Of a stretch of 64,000 nt of DNA, positions 20,257 through 30,303 are shown piece after piece. The notes under the pieces are model-generated. The model was given only the letters and a program-made list of their open reading frames with translations, did no database searches and was not told the origin of the DNA. The DNA comes from Lingula anatina. Its lineage: Eukaryota > Brachiopoda > Lingulata > Lingulida > Lingulidae. The DNA lies in assembly GCF_001039355.2 (NCBI RefSeq), contig NW_019773836.1, positions 484,539-548,538 on the forward strand. Reading direction: 5' to 3'. Every line of letters begins with the position of its first letter. Position 1 is the stretch's first letter. The position numbers were made by a program, and so were the translations under genes.

Positions 20257-23200
20257 GGCCTATTATCTGGATTATCGTTACATATAACTGTGCGATAATT
20301 CTAATCAAGATTGCTTGAATGTGATATTTTAAGGAATTATGTGGATCATTTCTTTGTATAAGTGAAGCAGGTGACAAAGACGGAATTTTAAGTATTTGCT
20401 TTTTATCTTTATGCTTAACTGAGTAGTGTTTTGAAATTAACTGGGTCAGACTTTGATTCTAGTGTCGTTGAACCCAATGACCAGTATACATGGACCCGAC
20501 GAAGAGATAAACAACATTCAAACGTAGGTTATAATGGGCTTTTGTTGAGAAATTTACAAAATTTTATTAAATTGATACTGTAAATTTCCCCAACAGAACA
20601 ACTTATTAGTATTTCCGTTTATTGCATTATTTTACTAGCTAGCTAAGAAAACAAAGACAACATCACAACGTAATGTATAGTTTTTATAATTGAGGCGTTT
20701 ATCTTTTCGCAGTGACGATGAAGGAGAGGCTGAAAATTACCTAACTCCTGTACCCAGGAGACCCATCCTCGGCGCTTCGGATACCCCTGTAGAGCAAGGC
20801 GTTGATAGGCGAGACCCGCCATGCCGACAAGTTTCCATTATGGAAGAGATTGGGAGCGGGCACTTCAGTACAGTTCACAGGGCAAACTTGACAACAACCA
20901 CCGGCCAAGTTGTTCTCGTGGCAGCAAAATTATGCAGAGGTTCGTATTTTTTTAACTTAGATTACATGCTGTAAAACATGTACTTATTTGTAATAAAATA
21001 TTGTCAGTGTTGAAATGTTAACGCAAACTGACATGGTAAAGTTGTTATTGTGGATTCTACATGTTTCTAGTTACCGCAGTGCTTCTCTCTGGATGTAGAG
21101 AGAAATTGCCAAAATTCTGCAAGGCAGGTAGAAGGGAAAACATCAAGTAATTAAAGCATACCGCTAATTTAATTGTAGTTTCTTTTCATCAAGGTGGTGC
21201 ATATGAAAAAAGGGAATTTGAACGAGAAGCCGAAATTATGAAGACAGTCTCCAAACACCCAAACGTTGTGGAATATCTGGGCTATGCAGAATCGTCGGGT
21301 ACAATACTAATACTGATAATAATATTTATGGATGAGGTATAATGGACATTTATCTATTGTAAAAATTAATTCCATGACTTATGACCCACGTATTATAGTA
21401 AGATCCTCTTTTGTTTGAAATAGAGTTGGAGGGTGGTCGTAGGGCGTGTCACAAGAATGATACCTTACTTGGCTCGATTCCTGGGGCAAATTTTATACTA
21501 CAGGTGACTAGGATAATGTTACGATGCAGTAAATTTACCTTTTTATTTCATTGTGAAGGGAAAAGGGCTACTCAAAGTTTTTAAAGAGGAAACCCCTATA
21601 CATGCACGTATGTGTCTTTGTATAGCCTAGTTTCCTAAAGAGATGGGGGGGGGGGCATTTACTCAGTCCTTTCTGATACAGAAATGCACCGTCCCATCCA
21701 AGTCTGCTTACCATCATTATATGATATCAGATATTATAATACATGTAACACATCTTGATCATTCAGGTACATCAGTTCTCCTCCTTGAATTCGCCACTTG
21801 TGGTGATCTGCTCCATTTACTGCGGAACAGTCGTGATGTTGGCTGCTCACTACATCCGGGCAGTACAAAGCTGTCACTAACAGATCTTATTTCGTTTTCT
21901 CTTCAAGTCGCAAAAGGAATGGAACACATATCTAAGCTAAACGTAAGCATGTTAACTTTTAATAAAAGTTTTTGTGTGATAAAATTTTGAGTGCCACACG
22001 TATTTCACTAAAATGTACCCAGCATTTGCTATACAGCGTCAAACAGTTTACAGGTTTGATAATTAAGTGTTTTAGACTCAAGAAAATAAGTAGATACTAA
22101 CAGCTTTAGAATGCACATACTGCCCACCTTCAATAGCATGAATAATATTAATAAATGTTTTACCCTTTACAGAAAGTCTGTGATATTGCAAATTTTCACC
22201 TTTTCAGAACCTATTATTCAGAAACTAACATTTCTTTGCAAATAAGGCAATCAAATAACATATTCCACGGCATCAAAAATCTCACTTGGAAGGTCTCCTT
22301 TTATTTACAGAGAGCCACATTTTACTTGCATATCTCTAGTGTAAATAACTTTTTTTATTTGCCAAAGAAGAGTACATATATCGTTGCGATCAGCAATAAT
22401 TTAGAGTGTTTTTTATTTGTTATTTTTGTTCTGTCACTGTAGTTGCTGCACCGAGATCTTGCTGCACGGAACGTCCTCATGTTTGACAACAGAGTGTGTA
22501 AGATATCTGACTTTGGACTGGCTAGGAATATAGCAGAGAGCAGACAGTATGAGAGGCAGACCTCTGTACGTAGACTAAATTGTCGCTCTACCCCAGATTA
22601 ACTTAATTTAGGCATATATTGTCATTTTAGCCGATACCAGTTCAACAAGAATACAGCAATGCTTGCAGTGCAATCTCTTAAACTTAATGTTTTTCTACAC
22701 TGTTAGCGAATTCAGCCAATATTTATCACCGGATGGTAATTTTAATATTACACAAATAACTGTTTTCTGTGGAAATGCAAAATAATGAAATTCTTTTTCA
22801 TCTAAAAGCGTATTGGGTTTAAATCGATTTCGCTCAACATGCAGTATTTGTCGAGCAGTCAAAAATGCAAACTACTAAAACATATACGTCGACCATATAT
22901 GAAAAAGGTCTAGGTTACGATGCGTTCTGGTTTCTTGCCCCCACCCCAACTATGTCCGCCAATGCATTTCTAATTTTAGGGTCCACTTCCGGTCAGATGG
23001 ATGGCCCCTGAGTCGCTTGCGGACAACATATACACTACTAGAAGCGATGTTTGGTCCTATGGTGTTTTGATGTGGGAGATTTTCGCACTTGGTATGACAT
23101 TGGATGAAAAAAATAGAATCATTTCTTTGAAAAGAACAAGTACTACATAGATTTTGGGGTCTTGGCTCTAAAGTACATATTATGAAGGAACGGGTTTACT

Positions 23201-24202
23201 ACAAGGGTTCTTTCTCTATTTTAGATATGTTAAATATATGTAAAAAAACAAGAAAACACTAGAGAGAATTAAGGAATCCTTTGAACAATCTTAAAATCAG
23301 ATTTCACATAATGTTTTTATGCAAGTACCAACGCCAACACGTGTTATTTACCATACTCGAAAAATGTACTGATATAAATGTCCCTGAAATAATTTTAAAC
23401 TCCACCACCAAGTATATTTATGTGATACATTACACACGCTTTAATTTGGTTTCATTTTGGATTTCCAGGGAGAGCACCCTATGCTGGATTTAGCGGTGCA
23501 CAGACTTTGGAGTTTGTTATAGCTGGCCGTACCTCTCAATACTTACGTAGACCAAGCTGCTGCAGTCCTGATATGTAAGTGTAGTCTGCTTTATATATTC
23601 ATTATTTTTGTCATCTCCTTTGCTCATAAGTATTACTAATTTTGGTGTTTATCATTATAAACAATGACCTCGACTCTGACACTCACACCCACCATCAGTT
23701 TTATGCCAAACAAGTAGGAAAAAAACAAAAGGCTGGGTGTAAGCTATCCGAAAACAATCACTTGGGAGTAGGAGCGGGGTATACTCTATATCTATACGTG
23801 ATTTTGAAAGGCATCGTAACTAACTTAACTTCAGATTTCGGTACTTTTGGTTTAGTCAGAATGTTATGACATATAAAGGGCTCAGCTGTATGTGTCAAAT
23901 CAACAGTAAAATAGATACAGTCAATAGTGTTTGCTTGCTCGTGAGCGTGCTGCGTTCTCACCAATTTCTTCAAAATTGATTTTTTAAGTTCAATTGATGC
24001 TGACATAAATATTCATAAATATTATTGGCCGTAAACTACATAATTTACACGGCTATTTTGTTGTAATTCACTATTGTTTTCTCTCATATTTAGATACAGA
24101 GTGATGCAGCGCTGTTGGGCTGTGGAACCAGGAGCACGACCGAATTTTCGGGCGCTAGCGAAAACTATATTCGCCATTTCCATCAGTACAAGTCACGTAT
24201 GA
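18141..24202 (+). CDS. Ig-domain receptor tyrosine kinase, copy B (complete body)
   Basis: This predicted cell-surface receptor tyrosine kinase has consistent phases through exons 18141-18467 (Ig1), 18894-19151 (Ig2), 19325-19651 (Ig3, NCSSEG to WICQAYN), 20049-20186 (membrane [20 protein letters not shown]), 20463-20523 (juxtamembrane), 20713-20939 (P-loop, VAAKL), 21194-21298 (alphaC), 21767-21942 (hinge), 22443-22565 ([16 protein letters not shown]), 22980-23091 (WMAPESL), 23469-23574 and 24094-24202. Excluding the leader it has 2069 coding bases. The short alphaD-alphaE insert and activation loop ([16 protein letters not shown]) resemble FGFR more than PDGFR/VEGFR kinases. The P-loop reads GSGHFSTV: the third Gly is Ser. 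Two donors are the unusual gttcgt. The C-tail is only about ten residues past the kinase, ending at TGA. Ligand is unknown. It lies 8 kb downstream of copy A in the same orientation. Confidence 0.9.
18752..18824. repeat. CT/CA microsatellite in intron of gene B
   Basis: A long (CT)n followed by (CA)n between Ig1 and Ig2. It creates spurious Ser-Leu/Thr-His and Arg-Glu/Cys-Val frames. Confidence 0.9.
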
Positions 24203-26100
24203 CTGCTAAGGGAGGAGGTTTGGGAAACGCACAGAGTAGTGGGTAAAACATGCAAGAAACATATACCCGTAAGCCTATATCATAAACTGTCATTTTTCAG
24301 GCTAGATTGGCCGTGTTGGAACCTGAACAGAATTAAATGCAACAGAATTTACTTCATCACATTGTATTTTCCTGAAGTCTCAAAAGCATCATACTAAAAG
24401 CTCCACAGAGTCCCCGCACGGCCAGGAAACATGAAATGTCCGAGATAACTGCCAATTACCATAGAAATATACATTCATGGTCTTACCAGCTCACACCCCT
24501 ACTTCAGCCCAATCATGCACTAGACACTGCCTACGTGTATTACTTTATTGCGGATCATATTATCATACTTTGCATAAATTCTAAATGGCCTCCAACAGTC
24601 AAAAAATAATAATTCCCATAAACATTGGCTAGAACATTGAATTATTTTACTTTCTGCTGTAGAGATCATTACACTGTACAAACCGCTGACGAGTTTTCAA
24701 AATGGGAGTTGTACACACGTACTAAGAAGTTTGCCGTGTATTGCCTAGCCTGCCCTCAGCAAAATGCACATATTTTCAGAAATAGGCAAACTAATTCGTT
24801 GTCGATAGCACCAGTAGATGGCAGCACCATACAGAGTCTGATTTAATACAGAGTCTGTACAATGGTGTCCAAAAAAAAAAGCACTTGGCACAAATGTAAA
24901 ACTGTCCAGTGCAAGGCCAAGAATTCAATCAGTATTTTCAATCATATTATCAGATTCTACATAAATTGACTGACAATATCACTATTTAATTAATCTCTTA
25001 ATCCAAAATTCCTATCATCATTTAGTAATTTTGCAAAATTCTTCTTTCAGATTGCTATTTATTCTAATTTTTGATGCTGCAACTGTTCCAAAATAATGTT
25101 GCAGTAAAGGAAAAATGCAAAAAAGAAGTGGAAGACAAATTTTACTCAAACTATTCAATTATTTGAATTTAAAAAGAATAAGATCACGATTTAACAATTT
25201 AAAATAATCTGTCATGAACTCTTTCATGAATAACATATTAAACAAAATTAAAGTTATAAATTAGTGGTAATGGCTTATTCTCGAATATATGACCTCTGCA
25301 CATCATCAGTGCCTGACTTGGTACAGTATAGTTACTACTTGGATACAGAGTTAGATTTAATGATGTAACAATAAGAGAAACATACATGTATATTACAATA
25401 AACTTCTCTGCACATGTCAGACGCTTGTTACCATGAACTAACACTACTTGACAATGGGCTGAGCGAGTCTGTGTGCGATGCCATTGTTGTGCTGTGATTG
25501 GCTAGTTGAGTCACGTGAAGCCCTACTGTAGCGCCCTCGTGTATCGCGTGAATTCTGCGCATTTCTGGCCATGTAAAAACATACAAGAACATCCAATTCA
25601 TCACAGAAGGTACATTACATTACAAATACAAAAAGATATACTATATCAGTGCAGTTTTGTAACTTAATACAATACATACACGTTCATGGGTGCACAGTCA
25701 CTGGAGTGTCATTTTAATATTGTAAAACGTACAATACAATATATACAAAATTCTACAGTACATTACAGAAGACCTAAACTGAACAATACGTAACAAAGCG
25801 AAGTTATACAGTGCACCAGTATACAAACTAGAGACATTAATGGTTGTGTGTCTTAATATAATATAGTGTATATGCACATTCATACACACATTTTCACATA
25901 CAACCTCACACACCCAAAGGAGCACGGACACTGTAGTACACACAAAAACTTATAATACACATACTCAGTCATTGAAATACTGATCTTATATAGTACAAAA
26001 AATAAAAAAGCACGTATTATGGACAGTTTTGTTTAATTATTGTTGTACCGCTAATATCTTATCGATGTTTAGCCAAATCTGTTAGCCAAATCTGTAAAAT
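24203..26100. other. no gene recognised
   Basis: This is the 3' flank of gene B. A possible extra 3' exon would start near 24299 (tttttcag, then GCTAGATTGG), giving about eleven codons to a stop if the donor overlapping the TGA is used. Around 25490-25520 a CCAAT-type TGATTGGCTA and a TCACGTGA E-box sit close together, a possible but unsupported promoter. Otherwise AT-rich sequence. Confidence 0.5.
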
Positions 26101-26135
26101 GAGAACCTGGTAATATTTCTATAGCATCTGACATA

Positions 26136-26507
26136 TTATATTAGCCCTACCCAAGTGGGGGGTTCGGATCTGGACCTGCATATGCTAATGTATTTCTTAG
26201 ATATCAATGTAAGTAAATACAGGCCTTCTATCTTAAATTGTTGTACAAGACCAACTAAGAACACTTTGGGATGCCTCTCTATATTCGTCTTCATACTTTC
26301 CCTTATAGCATTAATAAGGCAAGTCCAGATATTTTGTACATATGGACATTCCCAAAATACATAATATATTGTCTCTTTGGCAATATTGCAAAACTCGCAC
26401 AGCTGAGATTCTTTTTTCTTTATTTTCATTAAGTATGAATTTGTGCTAAAAATTCTATGGTTGATTCTAAATTGCAGAGATTGTAATTTTGTGTCATCCG
26501 TCTCCAC
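26136..26507 (-). pseudogene. LINE ORF2 C-terminal zinc-finger-like fragment
   Basis: The frame contains LQFRINHRIFSTN followed by CEFC and a WECP Cys, the pattern of the Cys-rich domain after the reverse transcriptase in L1/Tx1-type elements. It is cut at its upstream side by the inserted transposon at 26505. Confidence 0.7.
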
Positions 26508-27178
26508 CCTGAGCTTCAGAGATAACTTGACACTAACCTATTCACTATAGCCTATCTTCATCGTGTCAAGTTACCTCTGACGAAAATAGTTTGACCTAGT
26601 TTATATAAGCCAATCGAATCCATGTTTCAAAAATTTTCTCCAAAGTTTGGTGAAAACGCTGATTGGTTGAAAGTCCAGAATTATGTCCAATGAGAAAATT
26701 GTATTTCGTTGCGTCCGCATAACCGTCAATCGGCAATCCTCGGCTGATTCTGCAAGCTCCATACTAACAACAAAGTTATTGTCGAGTGCGGAGACATCCG
26801 AGTAGTTCCGAGTGCATAACCGTACACAAAGAAAGCATGGCGTCTCCTACGAGTGACTACGTAAAAGAATGTGTTAAGTTATCTCTTGATTCTTTGCAAA
26901 TTATGAGTATATCGGAATTGAAACCAGAGCAGTTTGAGCCCCTGCATCATTATCTACTGAGGGATGATGTATTTTGCGTGCTGGTCCGGATTTGAACAAA
27001 GCGCGCTTTGACTCGTTCGCGTTCATTGGCTAGATCGTTCAATGAGTCATTGAGGGCGGTCTTTAAATTTGATAGGCGGGCGGTGCGGGCAATCGAATGT
27101 GGTCAGAGGTAACTTGACACGATGAAGATAGGCTATAGTGAAGAGGTTAGTGTCAAGTTATCTCTGAAGCTCAGGGTG
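26505..27178. mobile_element. DNA transposon with long structured TIRs and 8-bp target duplication
   Basis: The 674-bp element starts CACCCTGAGCTTCAGAG and ends with the inverse. The terminal inverted repeats are about 77 bp with one mismatch seen. Each repeat contains an internal inverted pair (TCAGAGATAACTTGACAC against GTGTCAAGTTACCTCTGA), so each end can itself fold. The element is flanked by TCCGTCTC at 26497-26504 and 27179-27186, a perfect 8-bp duplication inside the L1-type LINE. Eight-base duplications occur in hAT, P, Merlin and Zisupton elements; the termini do not let me choose. No transposase is present. Confidence 0.9.
26837..26995 (+). pseudogene. truncated RecQ-like helicase N-terminal ORF inside the transposon
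   Basis: An ATG in good context starts a 52-codon frame. Its end, ISELKPEQFEPLHHYLLRDD then VFCVL, matches the region just before Walker A in RecQ-family helicases (a KPEQ Q-motif-like stretch, then DVF-VLPTG). The frame stops two codons after where the Walker A Pro-Thr-Gly would begin. It is either a captured host exon or the start of the helicase gene of a larger autonomous element. It is not functional as a helicase. Confidence 0.6.
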
Positions 27179-27698
27179 TCCGTCTCAGAAAAAAAAAACG
27201 ATCTAAATATCAAATGCCATTTCTCTTCGTCTAAAATTTCCCCAATATCTGTATGCCATTTGTTTATTGCTTTTCTAGGGTTTTTTATCAAGTTCTTAGA
27301 TGTAATTTTAGTAAAAGTATCTGGACGGCTTTGGAACACTCTTCATGGCATTGCTGTTCTTAATGCAGATGCTTTCTAAACGTTTACCATTATTCAAAAT
27401 TGCCTTTCGCCACTGGACGGGAATACTATTTTGGATGCTCATGTAGTTGAGGAAATTACTATTTAGTTTATATTTTCTATTAAGCTCTTCTAGTGATATG
27501 AATCTACCATTGTTATCAATAATATCATTTATGTAGAAAACTCCATTTCACAGCCATTTTTACAACAGATAGTTCTATGGTTAATTTTTATCTTGTCGTT
27601 TTTCCATATCGGTTGTGAGAGGATTTCTTCAACAGTTGTACTAGGGCTGTTCTGTATTTCTGCCCAAAAATCAACCACGTCTTGTCAAAAAACGTTAT

Positions 27699-28797
27699 TT
27701 ATTTTATTGACCTTAAACCCACACTTGTTAGGTTCCAAAAATTTTCTTTTCCGTATTCTTTGAGTTTGTTTGCGAGTATATTTTTCCAGCTTCTATTGTT
27801 TTTTGTGTCGAGAAATCTCTTTGTCCAGGACATTTTCACTGATTTAGCAAACAACTTAGTTTGTGGCACCCTGAGACCTCCTTTACTATATCCTGATATC
27901 AGGGTTGTCCGTTTAATTTTGTCAATTTTACTATTCCAAAGAAAATTAAAACTCATTTTATCCAATGTTTTGAAAATAAATTTCGGAGGGATTTGTTGCT
28001 TGGATTTGCTCTTTTACCAAGTCATACTGGTGTTGTTCGTATAGGCCTTGTTGTTGAGTGTTCGGGTTTTAAGCTTATTTTCTAATATCTTTTTTTCACA
28101 ATTTCAGTTTTGTTTTTTCTTAGATGCATATTTAATTGTTTCACCTCTTATCATAAACTTCATCGTTTCCCAAATAAGATCATCGTTAATACTAAATTCC
28201 ATATTTTTTGTGCTCTCTACTCTATATTGATCAACTACTTCTCTTATGCAATCATGTACTACTTTTACGTAATCTTCGACGCCGAGAAGACTATTATTGA
28301 ACTTCCAAGTACCTGGCCCTCTAGTTTGGTTAATGAATTGTAGTTTTATATTCATAGGGGAATGATCTGATCTGTAGGCAATATTTATATCCGCACCTCT
28401 CAGATTATCTTGTAGGTCTGGGGAAATCAGAATGTAATCAAGTCTACTCCGTTTATTATTTGGCCCGCCCTTGGATAACGCAGTCTATTATTAAGTAATT
28501 TCCGTTTGTGTCCTTTATTTCATTATTAATTTTCAGTTCAAATGAGTGTTTGAATAAAATCGCCACTCCTCAGGCTCTGCTACTTGATGTGTAGGAGCAA
28601 AATCTAGCATTTCTTCCCCATTCATTTTTCCACATACATTCATGGTTTTTATTACAGTGGGTATCTACCAATGGGGTAATATCATATTTTTCCCTACATT
28701 TAATAAATATGTCCCTATTCTTTATCGGGTCTGATGATAAACCCCTGCAATTTAAACTACCGATCTTTATATAACTCGCAGTTACTTTTAAAGACAA
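27699..28797 (-). pseudogene. LINE ORF2 fragments (endonuclease and post-RT region)
   Basis: The minus-strand frames at 28797-28570, 28355-28104 and 27965-27699 belong to one decayed ORF2, in different frames. The first carries the endonuclease opening motif (GSLNCRGL); the last carries the conserved block downstream of the polymerase. About 1.5 kb expected for the polymerase is missing between the second and third. Confidence 0.7.
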
Positions 28798-29394
28798 CTA
28801 TCAAAAACTACTCTAAAGGAGAAGAGGTGCTGTCAACATACATGAGGGGATAACGACAGCTTGAATAGAAGTGTACGTCGTCTGTCCATATACTACTGTA
28901 TATATTTCCATATTTGTGTGTTTCTTGCTTTCTATTAATAATTACATATGTATCTTTTTTTTTTTTTTCACTTTCATGCACATACATACCTGCACACATA
29001 CTCTCATTCAAAAGAAATATAGCATAATACAACATAAAGGTCATAATGAATGCTTTTGTTGAAATAAGGTGAACAGTTGCTGTTTTCTTCACCATTTGCA
29101 TCTAGTATAGAACAGAAATGTGATCATACCAGTTGTGAGGAGTCCCTTTATTTTGCATTCCCCTGGGCACTGACTGTAAGAGCCCACTACTAGTGCTATA
29201 ACGTAATCGGTGTCTAATAGTAATACGTAATTGTCAAAAACCAGTTTGTCACACAAGTGCCGCAGGTTATTTTACGCTATACTAGTGATTGACAATGCCC
29301 TGCAATGTATACGATGCTACAACTTTACCTACATTGATATCAGGACAGAAGAGAGAAACTAATCTTATACTTTATATTCAGACCTATAATTCAG

Positions 29395-30303
29395 TCAATG
29401 CTGTGCTCTCAATGTCTTTTTTATTTTCTCCCCAATTCCATCGTAAATTCCAAACTTTACTTTAGTTTGATTGACCTGTCCGTAGACGCTGCAATTAAAA
29501 TACCATGCACTATCTATATGTTCGTGTTGGCTGAGACTCTGTATAAGTTTTGTGTTCAAGTGCGTAACGTCATCAGCCACATGTACCCCTCTGCCTGCCA
29601 GTTTGATTGCTTTTCTTTTTTTTTTTTTCATAATTTTAGTTTTCACTTCGGCATTTCTCATCTTAATAATTATTGGTCTAGCTCCTCCCGCTTTTCCTGG
29701 GATTCTATGTGTGGCGATGATTTCGCTCTCCTGTAGTTCAACATTTAAGGCCTCTCTCAACGTTTTTATCACTTTTTCCTTCACTTTTTCGTCGTTAGAT
29801 TCGCTCACTCCATATAAAAATTGTTTTTTTTTTTCTGGAATTTGTTTATTCTTATTTGAACGACAGTTTGCTTCCATGGCCACTGTTTATTGTCTTCCGA
29901 AGTTCCCTCAGCTCCCTTTCTCTCTCGGCCAGGTTTTCCTTCAGTGCTTGATTGTCCATATTTACACCGTCCATTCGATCTCTCATCTCGGTTATCATGC
30001 TGGTATGCCTTTCCTCTATTTCCAGAATACGCTCATTGAACTCTTTTTTATTTCGTTCATAACATCAAGCATAGATTGCTGTACTATCTTCCTTAGATCA
30101 TCCGTTTTAACAGTGTGTTTCAATTCATTTTTTATCTATTCTAATTCGTTCAGTATCTCATTTTGTTGACTGAACCAATTCCCCTCTTCGCTGGTGCTTG
30201 ATAATTGGCTGTGAGATCTCTTGCCACTTGGCGGCTTACAAGATCTGTTTTTAACCGTTGCATTCGGTTCGGCTGGAGTAAAGTATTTGGCGGTATTATC
30301 CAT
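29395..30303 (-). pseudogene. LINE ORF1 (coiled coil plus RNA-binding-type domain), broken
   Basis: From the ATG at 30303 the frame runs about 55 codons to a stop. A heptad-like stretch rich in Glu, Lys and Leu is recognisable in the next part. The frame at 29883-29395 (IIATHRIPGKAGGARPIIIK) matches the RRM-like domain of L1-type ORF1 proteins. The product would be the RNA-binding chaperone of the element. At least one stop and one frameshift break it. The plus-strand 205-codon frame at 29552-30169 is its antisense shadow. Confidence 0.7.

Larger units (their letters stand above)
26136..30303 (-). mobile_element. degenerate L1/Tx1-type LINE, reverse transcriptase deleted
   Basis: Read on the minus strand, an ORF1 starts at the ATG at 30303, followed by ORF2 pieces: endonuclease start at about 28797-28570 (SYIKIGSLNCRGLS), the linker after the endonuclease at 28355-28104 (RGPGTWKFNNSLL), the region after the reverse transcriptase at 27965-27699 (FLWNSKIDKIKR, GGLRVP), and a C-terminal Cys-rich part at 26507-26136 (CEFCNIAKETIYYVFWECP). 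The reverse transcriptase core is absent between about 28100 and 27970. Stops and frameshifts are present throughout. A DNA transposon interrupts it at 26505-27178. Confidence 0.8.

Noticed and set aside
25490-25520. CCAAT plus E-box as a promoter
   Set aside because: No TATA, no exon and no ORF follows on either strand that I can support.
29552-30169. Plus-strand 205-codon ORF
   Set aside because: Antisense shadow of the LINE ORF1 pseudogene.
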